The notes under the pieces are model-generated. The model worked only from the letters and a program-made list of their open reading frames with translations. It did not search any database and was not told the DNA's origin. Source: Xenorhabdus khoisanae (GTDB lineage Bacteria > Pseudomonadota > Gammaproteobacteria > Enterobacterales > Enterobacteriaceae). Taken from it: a stretch of DNA of 52,352 nucleotides. Made by a program: the position numbers and the translations under genes. This document shows, one piece after another, positions 9,742 to 18,586 of this stretch (positions are counted from its first letter, which is position 1; each line of letters starts with the position of its first letter). The DNA lies in the NCBI RefSeq assembly GCF_001037465.1, contig NZ_LFCV01000035.1, positions 1 to 52,352 of the forward strand. Direction: 5' to 3'.

Positions 9742-11106
9742 TTACCACCCACTTGATTTAACAGATATTTTTTCTTTCCATTTTGAGATTTGTGATAAAT
9801 TCTTAGGTGCAACATAAATCGTTTCCCGGCCATCTTTGTGTGTTTTTAATAAACCTAATTTTTCCAATTGGTTGAGATCATTTCGGGCTGTATTGTCTGA
9901 TACCCCCATTCTGCCGCGAATTTCTGCCACAGTGAAAATATTTCCCGGTCTGGCAAAAGCAATATTTAGCAATGCGCGCTGTCTGGCATTTAATTCAGAG
10001 ACGATGTTTGATTCGTAAAGGAATGTTTCTACTTCCGCCCGGGTTTTTATAATATGTTTTACATAATTAAGATATTCTTCGATTGCCCGCTCAACAATCT
10101 GGCACTGATAATCAACAAAATAAGTGAGATCAAACTGGTCAGTCTCTGTATAACAGTATGCCTTTGCATAAGCAGTTGAGGATTTTTTCAGTAGCTTACT
10201 GATGGAGATGTATTTAAATGCAGTATAACCACAGCGCAGCATGTACCAGTAAAATAAGGCTCTTGCCGTTCTGCCATTTCCATCATTAAAGGGATGAATA
10301 AATCCCATCATAAAATGGAGAACAATAGCTTTTATTAATGGGTGTAAATAATCAATACCAGCCTGTCGTTCATGGGAGGTATTTGCCCAAAGACAGAGTT
10401 CTTCTATTCTCTGTTCGATTTCTTTGTAGGAAGGTGGAGTGTGTATAATTTCACCGTCTATGCCTGCAACAACAACATCATTGGTTGTGCGGAATCGGGC
10501 TGGTTTATATTTATCATCGTTAATTCCCTCAACTGCAATAGCATGAATTTCTCTGATAAAAGCAGGGGTCAACTTATCATTGCAGTGTTCTGTAATATAC
10601 GCCATCATTCGATGATTACCCATAATCATACGCTCACTTTCGTCTCTCGGAGGGCGTTGGATTTTGAGCATTTCTAAAGCGACTTGGCTGGTTGTAGCTG
10701 CGCCTTCCAACTGACTGGATGAAATTGACTCCTCAGCAATGAGTTCATCGAATAAATATCTTGAAGCATTGAGTGGTTCCAGCAACTCAGCTTGTCCGGC
10801 TGAGGAAGTTAGCCGATCTATTTTAGAACAAATTTGTTTAATAATTGGTGTTGTGAAAAGTTTAGCCAGTTGATCCGAGCTATCACCTGTCAATGACAGT
10901 TGTTGGATATTTTTATTACGCAGAAAACGCACAATTGACCAATAGGCAATGGGATCTGTTCCTACAGGTAGTCGATGACGTAATTTATCCCAAGGAAGAT
11001 AGCGACCTTCATCATCAATGGCTTTTGCATTGGATATATTGATGGAAAAGACAGATGGGGCCATTTCTGCGATATCTGTAAGTGCAGGGGGACGCTTAAT
11101 TTTCAT
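9742..11106 (-). CDS. Fic family protein (Fic/DOC core with C-terminal winged helix)
   Basis: A 454-residue protein of a different Fic subfamily from the one at 7.9 kb. The N-terminal domain carries the inhibitory motif SSSQLEGA (about 129-136), whose Glu is expected to block ATP orientation. The core motif HPFNDGNGRTAR (271-282) is complete, so AMP transfer is chemically possible. The final ~90 residues form a winged helix-turn-helix (FTVAEIRGRMGVSDNTARNDL, then a wing), as in many self-regulated Fic proteins. It is divergent from the downstream map paralogue, sharing about 110 bases of promoter region. Target and trigger are unknown. Confidence 0.9.
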   Translation of the reverse strand: MKIKRPPALTDIAEMAPSVFSINISNAKAIDDEGRYLPWDKLRHRLPVGTDPIAYWSIVRFLRNKNIQQLSLTGDSSDQLAKLFTTPIIKQICSKIDRLTSSAGQAELLEPLNASRYLFDELIAEESISSSQLEGAATTSQVALEMLKIQRPPRDESERMIMGNHRMMAYITEHCNDKLTPAFIREIHAIAVEGINDDKYKPARFRTTNDVVVAGIDGEIIHTPPSYKEIEQRIEELCLWANTSHERQAGIDYLHPLIKAIVLHFMMGFIHPFNDGNGRTARALFYWYMLRCGYTAFKYISISKLLKKSSTAYAKAYCYTETDQFDLTYFVDYQCQIVERAIEEYLNYVKHIIKTRAEVETFLYESNIVSELNARQRALLNIAFARPGNIFTVAEIRGRMGVSDNTARNDLNQLEKLGLLKTHKDGRETIYVAPKNLSQISKWKEKISVKSSGW

Positions 11107-11217
11107 CTTTCACCGCAAAATTAGAGAAATTTGAGATAAATGTTGGCTTGAGTTGTGTACTAATGCAAGTGCATTATTAAAACGGAACCTACATAACTTG
11201 AATTAAGAGAAGAACAC

Positions 11218-12027
11218 ATGACAAAAAGCAACGGAATATTGATAAAGAATGCGGAAGAGATAAAGAAAATGGAAATTGCGGGGCGTTTGACAGGTCAGGT
11301 ACTTGAAGCGGTTCGCTCGATTATCGCGCCAGGTATAACGACTCTGGAAATCGATTCATTTTGCCATGATTACATCGTTAATACCCTTGATGCGATACCC
11401 GGTAGTCTGGGGCAGTATGGCTTCCCTTATACAGTCAATACCTCAGTGAATCACGTTGTTTGTCATGGCTGGCCTTCTGAGAAGAGTCTGAAAAATGGAG
11501 ATATTGTTAACGTAGATGTGACAGTTAAAAAAGAGGGATATTATGGTGACAGCAGTATCACATTTTGTGTTGGCGACGTACCATCCCATGCCAAGCGTTT
11601 GGTCAATGTGACCCAAGAATGTCTATACAAAGCGATTAAGATCGTTAAGCCGGGTATCACGTTGGGGGATATCGGCCATACGATACAACAACATGCTGAA
11701 GCCAATAATTACTCTGTGGTGCGTGAATATTGTGGTCATGGCATTGGCCGCAGTATGCATGAGGAGCCACAAGTCCTGCACTATGGCCGGGCTGGTGAAG
11801 GCACATTGCTGGAGGAAGGCATGACTTTCACGATCGAGCCTATGATTAACCAAGGTAAAAAGGACGTGAAACTGCATAAAGATGGTTGGACAGTAACGAC
11901 TAAAGATCGCCGGTTATCGGCTCAGTTTGAGCATACGATTTTGGTGACCCGTGATGGCTTCAAGGTACTGACTTTGCGGGATGAAGAACGTGAGGCTTTT
12001 GAGCGTTACCTGTCGATCACCCGGTAA
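11218..12027 (+). CDS. map: Type I methionine aminopeptidase (probable second copy)
   Basis: Removes the initiator methionine from nascent proteins. The 269-residue protein keeps all five metal ligands at positions offset by three from E. coli Map: Asp100, Asp111, His174, Glu207 and Glu238, plus His83 in VVCHG. The housekeeping map gene normally lies beside rpsB, so this stand-alone copy beside fic genes is probably an additional paralogue; differences such as CHGWP and GDSS near the active site (E. coli CHGIP, GDTS) fit that. Whether it is stress-specific or protects against an inhibitor cannot be seen. Its own terminator follows, so it is monocistronic. Confidence 0.93.
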   Translation: MTKSNGILIKNAEEIKKMEIAGRLTGQVLEAVRSIIAPGITTLEIDSFCHDYIVNTLDAIPGSLGQYGFPYTVNTSVNHVVCHGWPSEKSLKNGDIVNVDVTVKKEGYYGDSSITFCVGDVPSHAKRLVNVTQECLYKAIKIVKPGITLGDIGHTIQQHAEANNYSVVREYCGHGIGRSMHEEPQVLHYGRAGEGTLLEEGMTFTIEPMINQGKKDVKLHKDGWTVTTKDRRLSAQFEHTILVTRDGFKVLTLRDEEREAFERYLSITR

Positions 12028-12050
12028 TCTGCATTCTATTGAATGATGGT

Positions 12051-12100
12051 AAACCCAATGCTGATTAATATGATGTTGGATATAGTATTGGGTTTTATTT
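12051..12100 (+). terminator. Terminator of the map paralogue
   Basis: A perfect 9-bp stem (AAACCCAAT with ATTGGGTTT), a 27-base loop and a TTTATTTTG run lie 23 bases after the stop. The long loop lowers confidence slightly. Confidence 0.6.
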
Positions 12101-12346
12101 TGTCATTAAGTAAACTTCTTTTCTTTTAATCTATTAGAACTCTTTCTAAGAAGAAAAAATTTTCTTTATGAAATCAGTTAGTTTACTGTTTAGCGGATTT
12201 AGGTAAACTTATCTTCATTCCCATGTTTAGCTAAAATTGCGCTATGCTGAATTTTCGAACAGCAGACGTGGATAGTGTTTGTTCAAAAAATAACGAATTT
12301 ACTTAAGTGGATATTTATCTTCGCTATATAAAACTACAGGGTTACT

Positions 12347-13936
12347 ATGTTTTCTATTTATAAAAATAAGAACGTCTCTTGTTTTATTGTTCTTTTTTTA
12401 CTTATATTTCTAATACATAAATGCTTGGGCTATCAATTAAAGCTGATATATGTCTTTAGTGCATTTTCATTATTTCTATTTGTGGCTGCGGTCAGTAAAC
12501 GAATATATACCGTTCTGATTGCCTTTTTTTCCCTTGTGGGAATACTCTACACTCCCATTGGTCTCAACTATGGTTATCCTGATGTTAATGCGGTAGGTTC
12601 ATTACTCTACACTAATCAGAATGAAACATTGGAGTATATTAGTGGGCTTTCTCTATCGACTTATCTAACTGCCATAGCCATTTTTGTTTTGATGATGTTT
12701 GCCTTTAAATTAAACATCACCTTATCCGATAAAAGTAAGAAATGGTTACTCGCCCTATTTTTTATTTCTGCTTTCTGGTCGCCAGTTAAAGGCTACATTA
12801 AATCGGATTTTGAAGATGGTTCGGAACTTTTGAATACCAGTTTGCCTGAGGCCCGCTTTTTTAGTGACGCTTATCGGAGTTATACAGAAGTTGTGTCTGA
12901 AAATAGTCGGTTTGCCAAGATTATTAAGACTCAGGATGACTGGCAACCTGTTGTCAAAGAAGAGAAATATGACACATACATTATGGTGATTGGAGAGAGT
13001 GTCCGAAAAGACTTTTTGAGTGCTTATGGTTTTCCGGATAAAAATACCCCGTGGTTGGATAAAACCAATGCAACAATATTGACCAACTATATTTCTGCTG
13101 CTCCATCAACACAATTGTCATTGACGAACTCTCTGGCAATTCGTGAAAAAAACGAAATTCAATTGAATAACAGCCTAGTTTCATTGGCGAAAAAGGCCGG
13201 ATTTGAAACTTACTGGCTTTCTAATCAAGGCATGAAAGGAGGCTTTGATTCTCCGGTGGCACTGATTGGGCAACAGGCCAAATATCATACTTTTTTAAAA
13301 GCAGGCAGCTCAGATGATCGTAGTTATATGCCGGATGAAAATTTAGTGCCTTATATCCGTAACGCGTTGATGAAAGATAAACAGAAAAAACTGGTTGTCA
13401 TTCACTTAATGGGTTCGCATCCACAGCCTTGTGCCAGAACTAATGAACAATACAGCAGCTATTTTCATTCCCAAAACATCTCGTGTTATATCCAGAGTAT
13501 CCAGAATACGGATAAACTTCTGGCTGAAATTGAAAATATTGCCAATCAAAACCAATTGCATTGGACGATGCTCTATTTCGCGGATCATGGATTGTCATTT
13601 GTGAATAAAAACACGGATGGTGAAAACGTGACTCATAACGACAGCCATAAACAGAACTATCAAGTTCCTTTTATCATCACCGGTTATGATTATTCCACAA
13701 AAAACGTGGCTTCCAACCAATCTGGCAAAGATAAAATCGATGCGTCACGCAGCGGTTTGTACCTTTTATCCATGCTATCCACATGGTTGGGAGTTGAAGA
13801 ACCCCGTTTGATATCCGACTGTGATTGGTTTTCTAACCAAGAATGTCAGAACCAACATACCGTGATTTCATTCAGTAACGAATATAAGGACTTTAATCAA
13901 CTGAAGGATGACACTATTAATTTCGGTTATAAATAG
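12347..13936 (+). CDS. Phosphoethanolamine transferase-like membrane sulfatase
   Basis: A 529-residue inner-membrane protein with about five N-terminal transmembrane helices (residues 10-150) and a periplasmic alkaline-phosphatase/sulfatase-fold domain from about residue 205. Seen: the metal-ligand segment VIGESVRKDF (Glu217), the nucleophile region AAPSTQLSLTN (probably Thr255), YFADHGLSF, and a late metal His region (THNDSHKQNY). This is the organisation of enzymes that put phosphoethanolamine on lipid A, core heptose or osmoregulated glucans (EptA/EptB/CptA/OpgE). Which acceptor is used cannot be told. It is followed by a tandem 19-bp repeat that starts in its last codons. If active it would affect resistance to cationic peptides; that is inference. 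Confidence 0.8.
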   Translation: MFSIYKNKNVSCFIVLFLLIFLIHKCLGYQLKLIYVFSAFSLFLFVAAVSKRIYTVLIAFFSLVGILYTPIGLNYGYPDVNAVGSLLYTNQNETLEYISGLSLSTYLTAIAIFVLMMFAFKLNITLSDKSKKWLLALFFISAFWSPVKGYIKSDFEDGSELLNTSLPEARFFSDAYRSYTEVVSENSRFAKIIKTQDDWQPVVKEEKYDTYIMVIGESVRKDFLSAYGFPDKNTPWLDKTNATILTNYISAAPSTQLSLTNSLAIREKNEIQLNNSLVSLAKKAGFETYWLSNQGMKGGFDSPVALIGQQAKYHTFLKAGSSDDRSYMPDENLVPYIRNALMKDKQKKLVVIHLMGSHPQPCARTNEQYSSYFHSQNISCYIQSIQNTDKLLAEIENIANQNQLHWTMLYFADHGLSFVNKNTDGENVTHNDSHKQNYQVPFIITGYDYSTKNVASNQSGKDKIDASRSGLYLLSMLSTWLGVEEPRLISDCDWFSNQECQNQHTVISFSNEYKDFNQLKDDTINFGYK

Positions 13937-13995
13937 TAATTTCGGTTACAAATAGTAATTTAGCTTGTAAATAGTTAATTTTGGTTTATGAACAG
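13918..13995 (+). repeat. Tandem 19-bp repeat at the end of the sulfatase gene
   Basis: Two almost identical 19-base units (13918-13936 and 13937-13955, one mismatch) are followed by two degenerate ones (13956-13974 and 13975-13995). The first unit holds the last codons and the TAG stop, so the repeat arose by duplicating the gene's 3' end. Confidence 0.8.
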
Positions 13996-14260
13996 TGAGT
14001 TACGTCACAAATTCAAGACGGATTTTCTAAGTCATAACCACTGATGGGGGGATTTTGACCGTTTAATGCGGTATTCAACCGCTGGCTTAGATCCTTCCAA
14101 TATTGCGAGTGGGATTTTATATCATAGTGCAGTGTGGCGAGGAGTATTTACCTTTAATAGGTATTGCTTCCTTTCGGCCATCAGAGAGTTATCTCGTGGA
14201 GAAGGAAGTAAAAAATTAAATAGTGACTTGCTGTTCGTCTTACCTTGAAAAGGAAGTTTT

Positions 14261-16414
14261 ATGAACAATAATAAATTGTTAAAACATATTCCCTGGATGA
14301 TATTGGGGATAATTGGCGCATTTTGCCTTGGCGTTGTTGCGCTACGACGGGGAGAACACATTAGCGCCTTATGGATCGTTGTTGCTTCCGTAGCGGTTTA
14401 TCTGGTTGCTTATCGGTATTACAGCCTTTATATCGCCGCTAAGGTGATGAAACTGGATGCGACACGGGCAACCCCTGCGGTTGTCAACAATGATGGATTG
14501 AACTATGTTCCTACCAATAAGAATGTCCTGTTTGGCCATCACTTTGCGGCCATTGCAGGAGCGGGGCCATTAGTCGGGCCAGTATTGGCGGCACAGGTAG
14601 GATATCTGCCGGGAACATTGTGGTTATTGGCCGGAGTGGTGCTCGCTGGTGCGGTACAGGACTTTATGGTGTTGTTTATCTCCTCCCGCCGCAATGGTGC
14701 ATCGCTTGGTGAGATCATTAAAGAAGAAATGGGACGGGTGCCGGGAACAATCGCCCTGTTTGGTTGCTTCTTAATCATGATCATCATTCTGGCGGTACTG
14801 GCCTTGATCGTCGTGAAAGCATTGGCGGAAAGCCCGTGGGGAGTCTTTACGGTTTGTTCTACAGTGCCAATTGCGCTTTTCATGGGGATCTACATGCGAT
14901 ATATCCGTCCGGGGCGTGTTGGTGAAGTCTCCGTGATTGGTATTCTCATGCTGGTTGCTGCTATTTGGTTTGGCGGAGTGGTTGCGGCCGATCCTTATTG
15001 GGGACCTGCGCTGACTTTCAAAGATACTACCATCACTTATGCACTGATTGGTTATGCGTTTATCTCTGCACTATTACCCGTCTGGCTAATTTTGGCACCG
15101 CGTGATTATCTGGCAACTTTCCTGAAAATCGGGGTCATTGTTGGTCTTGCGATTGGTATCGTTATTCTGAATCCTGAACTGAAAATGCCTGCCGTCACAC
15201 AATATATTGATGGTACAGGGCCAGTTTGGAAAGGTACGCTGTTCCCATTCCTGTTCATTACCATTGCTTGTGGTGCGGTATCGGGTTTCCATGCTCTGAT
15301 CTCTTCGGGAACGACACCTAAATTGCTGGCAAATGAAAAAGATGCACGTTTCATTGGTTACGGCGCGATGCTGATGGAATCATTTGTTGCGATCATGGCA
15401 TTGGTTGCTGCATCCATCATCGAACCGGGCCTGTACTTTGCCATGAATACGCCTCCGGCAGCGCTGGGCATTACCATGCCTGATCTGCATAACTTGGGCA
15501 CGGCAGAAGCACCCATGATCATGGCTTCCTTAAAGGAAGTGACAACGCATGCGGCCGCGACCGTTAGTTCCTGGGGATTTGTAATTTCACCAGATCAGAT
15601 TTTGCAAACGGCAAAAGACATTGGTGAGCCGTCTGTCCTGAACCGTGCGGGTGGCGCGCCAACTCTGGCGGTAGGTATTGCCCACGTATTCCACCAAATC
15701 ATCCCTGCGGCGGATATGGGTTTCTGGTATCACTTCGGTATTCTGTTTGAAGCATTGTTTATCCTGACAGCTTTGGATGCAGGTACGCGTTCAGGGCGTT
15801 TCATGTTGCAGGATCTTTTGGGTAATTTTGTTCCATTCCTGAAAAAGACTGATTCTCTGGTTGCCGGCATTATCGGTACAGCGGGTTGTGTTGGCTTGTG
15901 GGGTTACCTGTTGTACCAAGGCGTGGTTGATCCATTGGGTGGCGTGAAGAGCCTGTGGCCACTGTTTGGTATCTCTAACCAGATGCTGGCAGCCGTTGCG
16001 TTGGTATTGGGTACAGTTGTGCTAATCAAGATGAAACGTACCAAATACATTTGGGTAACGGTGATCCCTGCGGTCTGGTTGCTGATTTGTACGACTTGGG
16101 CGCTGGGGCTGAAACTGTTTAGTGATGACCCACGGCTTGAAGGTTTCCTTTTCCTTGCGAAAGAGTATAAACAGCGGATTGCTGAAGGTGGCGCAGAATT
16201 AACGGCCCAGCAAATCAGCAACATGAACCACATTGTTGTGAACAACTATACCAATGCGGGTTTAAGTATCCTGTTCTTCGTGGTGGTGTATAGCATCATT
16301 ATCTATGGCATCAAAACTGCGATAAAAGCGAGCAAAACACCAGAGCGTACCGATAACGAAACACCTTATGTTCCGATTCCAGAGGGTGGGGTAAAAGTTT
16401 CTTCTACGCACTGA
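14261..16414 (+). CDS. btsT: Pyruvate:H+ symporter BtsT (CstA family)
   Basis: BtsT (YjiY) is an inner-membrane pyruvate importer that E. coli induces through the BtsSR two-component system. The 717-residue protein aligns along its whole length with E. coli BtsT (716) better than with CstA: KHIPWMILGIIGAFCLG at the N-terminus, the family motif FGHHFAAIAGAGPLVGP, SGFHALISSGTTPK, and the same C-terminal tail ETPYVPIPEGGVKVSS. About 16-18 transmembrane helices are evident. yjiX and yjiA follow as in E. coli, but a strong terminator lies between. No btsSR genes are in the window. The 324 bases upstream (13937-14260) hold the tandem repeat and presumably the promoter; I see no convincing gene there. 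Confidence 0.95.
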   Translation: MNNNKLLKHIPWMILGIIGAFCLGVVALRRGEHISALWIVVASVAVYLVAYRYYSLYIAAKVMKLDATRATPAVVNNDGLNYVPTNKNVLFGHHFAAIAGAGPLVGPVLAAQVGYLPGTLWLLAGVVLAGAVQDFMVLFISSRRNGASLGEIIKEEMGRVPGTIALFGCFLIMIIILAVLALIVVKALAESPWGVFTVCSTVPIALFMGIYMRYIRPGRVGEVSVIGILMLVAAIWFGGVVAADPYWGPALTFKDTTITYALIGYAFISALLPVWLILAPRDYLATFLKIGVIVGLAIGIVILNPELKMPAVTQYIDGTGPVWKGTLFPFLFITIACGAVSGFHALISSGTTPKLLANEKDARFIGYGAMLMESFVAIMALVAASIIEPGLYFAMNTPPAALGITMPDLHNLGTAEAPMIMASLKEVTTHAAATVSSWGFVISPDQILQTAKDIGEPSVLNRAGGAPTLAVGIAHVFHQIIPAADMGFWYHFGILFEALFILTALDAGTRSGRFMLQDLLGNFVPFLKKTDSLVAGIIGTAGCVGLWGYLLYQGVVDPLGGVKSLWPLFGISNQMLAAVALVLGTVVLIKMKRTKYIWVTVIPAVWLLICTTWALGLKLFSDDPRLEGFLFLAKEYKQRIAEGGAELTAQQISNMNHIVVNNYTNAGLSILFFVVVYSIIIYGIKTAIKASKTPERTDNETPYVPIPEGGVKVSSTH

Positions 16415-16472
16415 TGTGATACTTACGCTGATACTGACTCAATGATTCTGTATCGGTAACAGCTATATCCCT

Positions 16473-16515
16473 ATACCCCGCATAATCGGCTTTGTATTAT
16501 GTGGGGTATTTTTTT
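16473..16515 (+). terminator. Strong hairpin terminator between btsT and yjiX
   Basis: A 14-bp stem (16473-16486 with 16496-16509, one G-U pair), a 9-base loop and a T7 run: a textbook intrinsic terminator, ending two bases before the yjiX Shine-Dalgarno GGAGA. It should lower yjiX-yjiA expression relative to btsT. Confidence 0.85.
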
Positions 16516-16526
16516 GGAGAATCATT

Positions 16527-16730
16527 ATGTTTGGTAATCTTGGCCGGGCAGGTAAATATTTGGGGCAGGCGGCCCGTATGCTGGTGGGTGTTCCTGACTA
16601 CGATACATATGTACAGCATATGAAAGAAAATCATCCTGATAAACCGTACATGACCTATGAAGAATTTTTCCGTGAACGCCAGAATGCCCGCTATGGTGGT
16701 GATGGAAAAGGGGGAATGCGCTGCTGTTAG
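16527..16730 (+). CDS. yjiX: YjiX, YbdD/YjiX family small protein
   Basis: A 67-residue protein typical of the YbdD/YjiX family that accompanies CstA/BtsT pyruvate carriers. Seen: [21 protein letters not shown], then [22 protein letters not shown] and a C-terminal CC. The conserved partnership suggests a role with the transporter; the molecular function is unknown. A GGAGA lies six bases before the ATG. Only a short tandem repeat and the yjiA leader separate it from yjiA. Confidence 0.93.
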   Translation: MFGNLGRAGKYLGQAARMLVGVPDYDTYVQHMKENHPDKPYMTYEEFFRERQNARYGGDGKGGMRCC

Positions 16731-16756
16731 TGAAAAGAGCTAATGAAAAGAGCTAA
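16731..16756 (+). repeat. 13-bp tandem duplication at the yjiX-yjiA junction
   Basis: TGAAAAGAGCTAA occurs twice in succession directly after the yjiX stop, with a third partial unit after it. It creates extra upstream ATG codons in the yjiA frame. Confidence 0.8.
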
Positions 16757-16832
16757 TGAAAAATACGATGCTGTGGATAGAACACAAAACGACAAGTCAG
16801 CAAAATTATTGAGCAGTCAGCAGGAAACGAAA

Positions 16833-17798
16833 ATGCAACCAATATCAGTCACGATCCTGACCGGTTTTTTGGGATCAGGTAAAACGACGCTATTGCGTCA
16901 TATTCTCAATGCCAATCATGGTTATAAAATCGCCGTCATCGAAAATGAATTTGGTGAAGTGCCTATTGATAATGAATTGATTGGCGATCGTGCCACTCAG
17001 ATTAAGACATTAAGTAACGGGTGTATCTGTTGTAGCCGCTCGAATGATTTGGAAGATGCATTGCTGGATTTATTGGATAGCATGGATAAAGGGCAAATCT
17101 ATTTTGATCGCCTGATTATTGAGTGTACCGGCATGGCTGATCCCGGGCCGATTACGCAGACTTTCTTCTCCCATGAAGTCTTGTGCCAACGCTTTTTACT
17201 GGATGGCATTATTACCTTGGTTGATGCTGTTCATGCCGACCAACAGTTAGATCGCTTTTCCATTGCACAGTCTCAGGTAGGCTATGCTGACAGGGTTATT
17301 CTGACGAAAACAGATGTTGCTCCGACTCATGACGCTTTAGTCGAGCGTTTACAGCGAATTAATGCTAAGGCACCGATTCATAAAGTGATTCAGGGTGAAG
17401 CAGATTTAAGCGTGCTGTTTGATATTGAAGGTTTTATGCTGAATGACAAATTGACGGTTTCAGCACCGGTGTTCCGCTTTATTCCCAAGCAGCAAAACAC
17501 GGTCCAGTCGATTGTTGTTAACTTATCACATGCGGTTGAATTATCAGATATTTCCGGCTTAATGGAAGAGTTGTTGCTGAGTTTTGCAGACAATCTGCTG
17601 CGTTACAAGGGCATTCTTGCTATTAAAGATGAATCGCGCCGATTGTTGTTTCAGGGTGTACAGCGCCTATATAGTGCGGATTGGGACAGAGAATGGCGTA
17701 ATGATGAATTACGTGAAAGTGTGTTAGTTTTTATTGGAATAGATCTGCCGGAACAGAAAATTCGTGAGAAATTTTCGCAACTGTCTGTAGAATTGTAA
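16833..17798 (+). CDS. yjiA: GTPase YjiA (COG0523/CobW family metal-linked G protein)
   Basis: YjiA belongs to the G3E GTPases that deliver or sense metals. From ATG 16833 the protein has 321 residues (E. coli 318) and aligns at its start (MQPISVTILTG); AGGA is well placed. An in-frame ATG at 16743 would add 30 residues with no counterpart and arises from the tandem repeat. Walker A GFLGSGKT (11-18), the metal-binding GCICC motif (about 64-68), ECTGMADPGP and the base-specificity LTKTD are all present, followed by the CobW C-terminal domain. In E. coli the gene also follows btsT and yjiX. Confidence 0.94.
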   Translation: MQPISVTILTGFLGSGKTTLLRHILNANHGYKIAVIENEFGEVPIDNELIGDRATQIKTLSNGCICCSRSNDLEDALLDLLDSMDKGQIYFDRLIIECTGMADPGPITQTFFSHEVLCQRFLLDGIITLVDAVHADQQLDRFSIAQSQVGYADRVILTKTDVAPTHDALVERLQRINAKAPIHKVIQGEADLSVLFDIEGFMLNDKLTVSAPVFRFIPKQQNTVQSIVVNLSHAVELSDISGLMEELLLSFADNLLRYKGILAIKDESRRLLFQGVQRLYSADWDREWRNDELRESVLVFIGIDLPEQKIREKFSQLSVEL

Positions 17799-17821
17799 TC
17801 GGTTGTTTTTTATTCCTTATT

Positions 17822-17860
17822 GAGCAGTGAAATAATCTATATAAATTCGCTGCTCGTGTT
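17822..17860 (+). terminator. Probable terminator after yjiA
   Basis: A 10-bp stem with one G-U pair (17822-17831 with 17846-17855) and a 14-base loop, followed by GTGTTT. It ends the yjiXA unit before the convergent recombinase gene. Confidence 0.45.
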
Positions 17861-18022
17861 TAATTAGAAGTTTATTTTATATTTTATCTTTTGAGTCTAA
17901 GGTTATGTGAAAAAATATAGCAATATATTAACAAATCTCAAACAATAAAAATAAAATCTATCCATAAACGGAGTTTATCATACGTATAAGAGAACGACTT
18001 ATTTAGATGATAGTGGAATCGT

Positions 18023-18586
18023 TTATTTAGATTGAGTTTCCCAAATTCTGGAAAAACGTTTCACATTACTGGCTGTATAAATCACGGTATGTGAAATGTT
18101 ACGATGCCCAAGATAATCCTGAATCAGACGTGTATCACGACCAAGATCGGCTAACGCATAACCACAGGCATGCCTTAACATATGGGGATGTGGAGAAACA
18201 CTGACTGATGCTTGTTTTCCATAACGTTTCAGTAATCCATAGACTTGTTGCCGTGAAACGGCCCCGGATTTTTGGGAAAGGAACACCCAAGGGGAATCGG
18301 CTTCGCGCCATTTTTGGCGAACATTAAGCCATTTTTTCAATGCTTCAATTTCTTCTGGAATCAAGGGATGTGTAGTTGAAAGCCCACCCTTTAACCGCCT
18401 GATATGAATAATCGCTGAATTTAGATCGAGATCAGAAAGACATAGATTACACAGCTCACTAACCCTAAAACCGTGAATAAAACACATTAATAGCATGCAG
18501 TAATCCCGTTCTGCGTGACGTCCTTTTTTTGTTTCTGCCAAAATTGCGTCTATTTCGTATCGTGTTAAAAATTTACGTTGTTTCAT
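18023..18586 (-). CDS. FimB/FimE-type tyrosine recombinase
   Basis: A 187-residue tyrosine recombinase of the short fimbrial-switch class (FimB 200, FimE 198, MrpI about 188 residues), lacking the N-terminal core-binding domain of longer integrases. All catalytic residues are visible: Arg41 (GFRVSEL), Lys66, His135 and Arg138 (HPHMLRH), His161 (LGHRN) and Tyr170 (VIYTAS). Such enzymes invert promoter segments to switch fimbriae on and off. No fimbrial gene lies nearby and I found no matching inverted repeats within about 850 bases either side, so its target may be distant or lost. Its neighbours, yjiA and cyuA, are metabolic. Confidence 0.9.
   Translation of the reverse strand: MKQRKFLTRYEIDAILAETKKGRHAERDYCMLLMCFIHGFRVSELCNLCLSDLDLNSAIIHIRRLKGGLSTTHPLIPEEIEALKKWLNVRQKWREADSPWVFLSQKSGAVSRQQVYGLLKRYGKQASVSVSPHPHMLRHACGYALADLGRDTRLIQDYLGHRNISHTVIYTASNVKRFSRIWETQSK

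Noticed and set aside
12175-12205. Possible PhoP-type GTTTA repeats before the sulfatase gene
   Set aside because: The half-sites are not spaced by 11 bases and the second is degenerate; AT-rich sequence gives such hits by chance.
14066-14248. 60-codon open frame upstream of btsT
   Set aside because: No ribosome-binding site, no family resemblance, and it lies in the presumed btsT leader.
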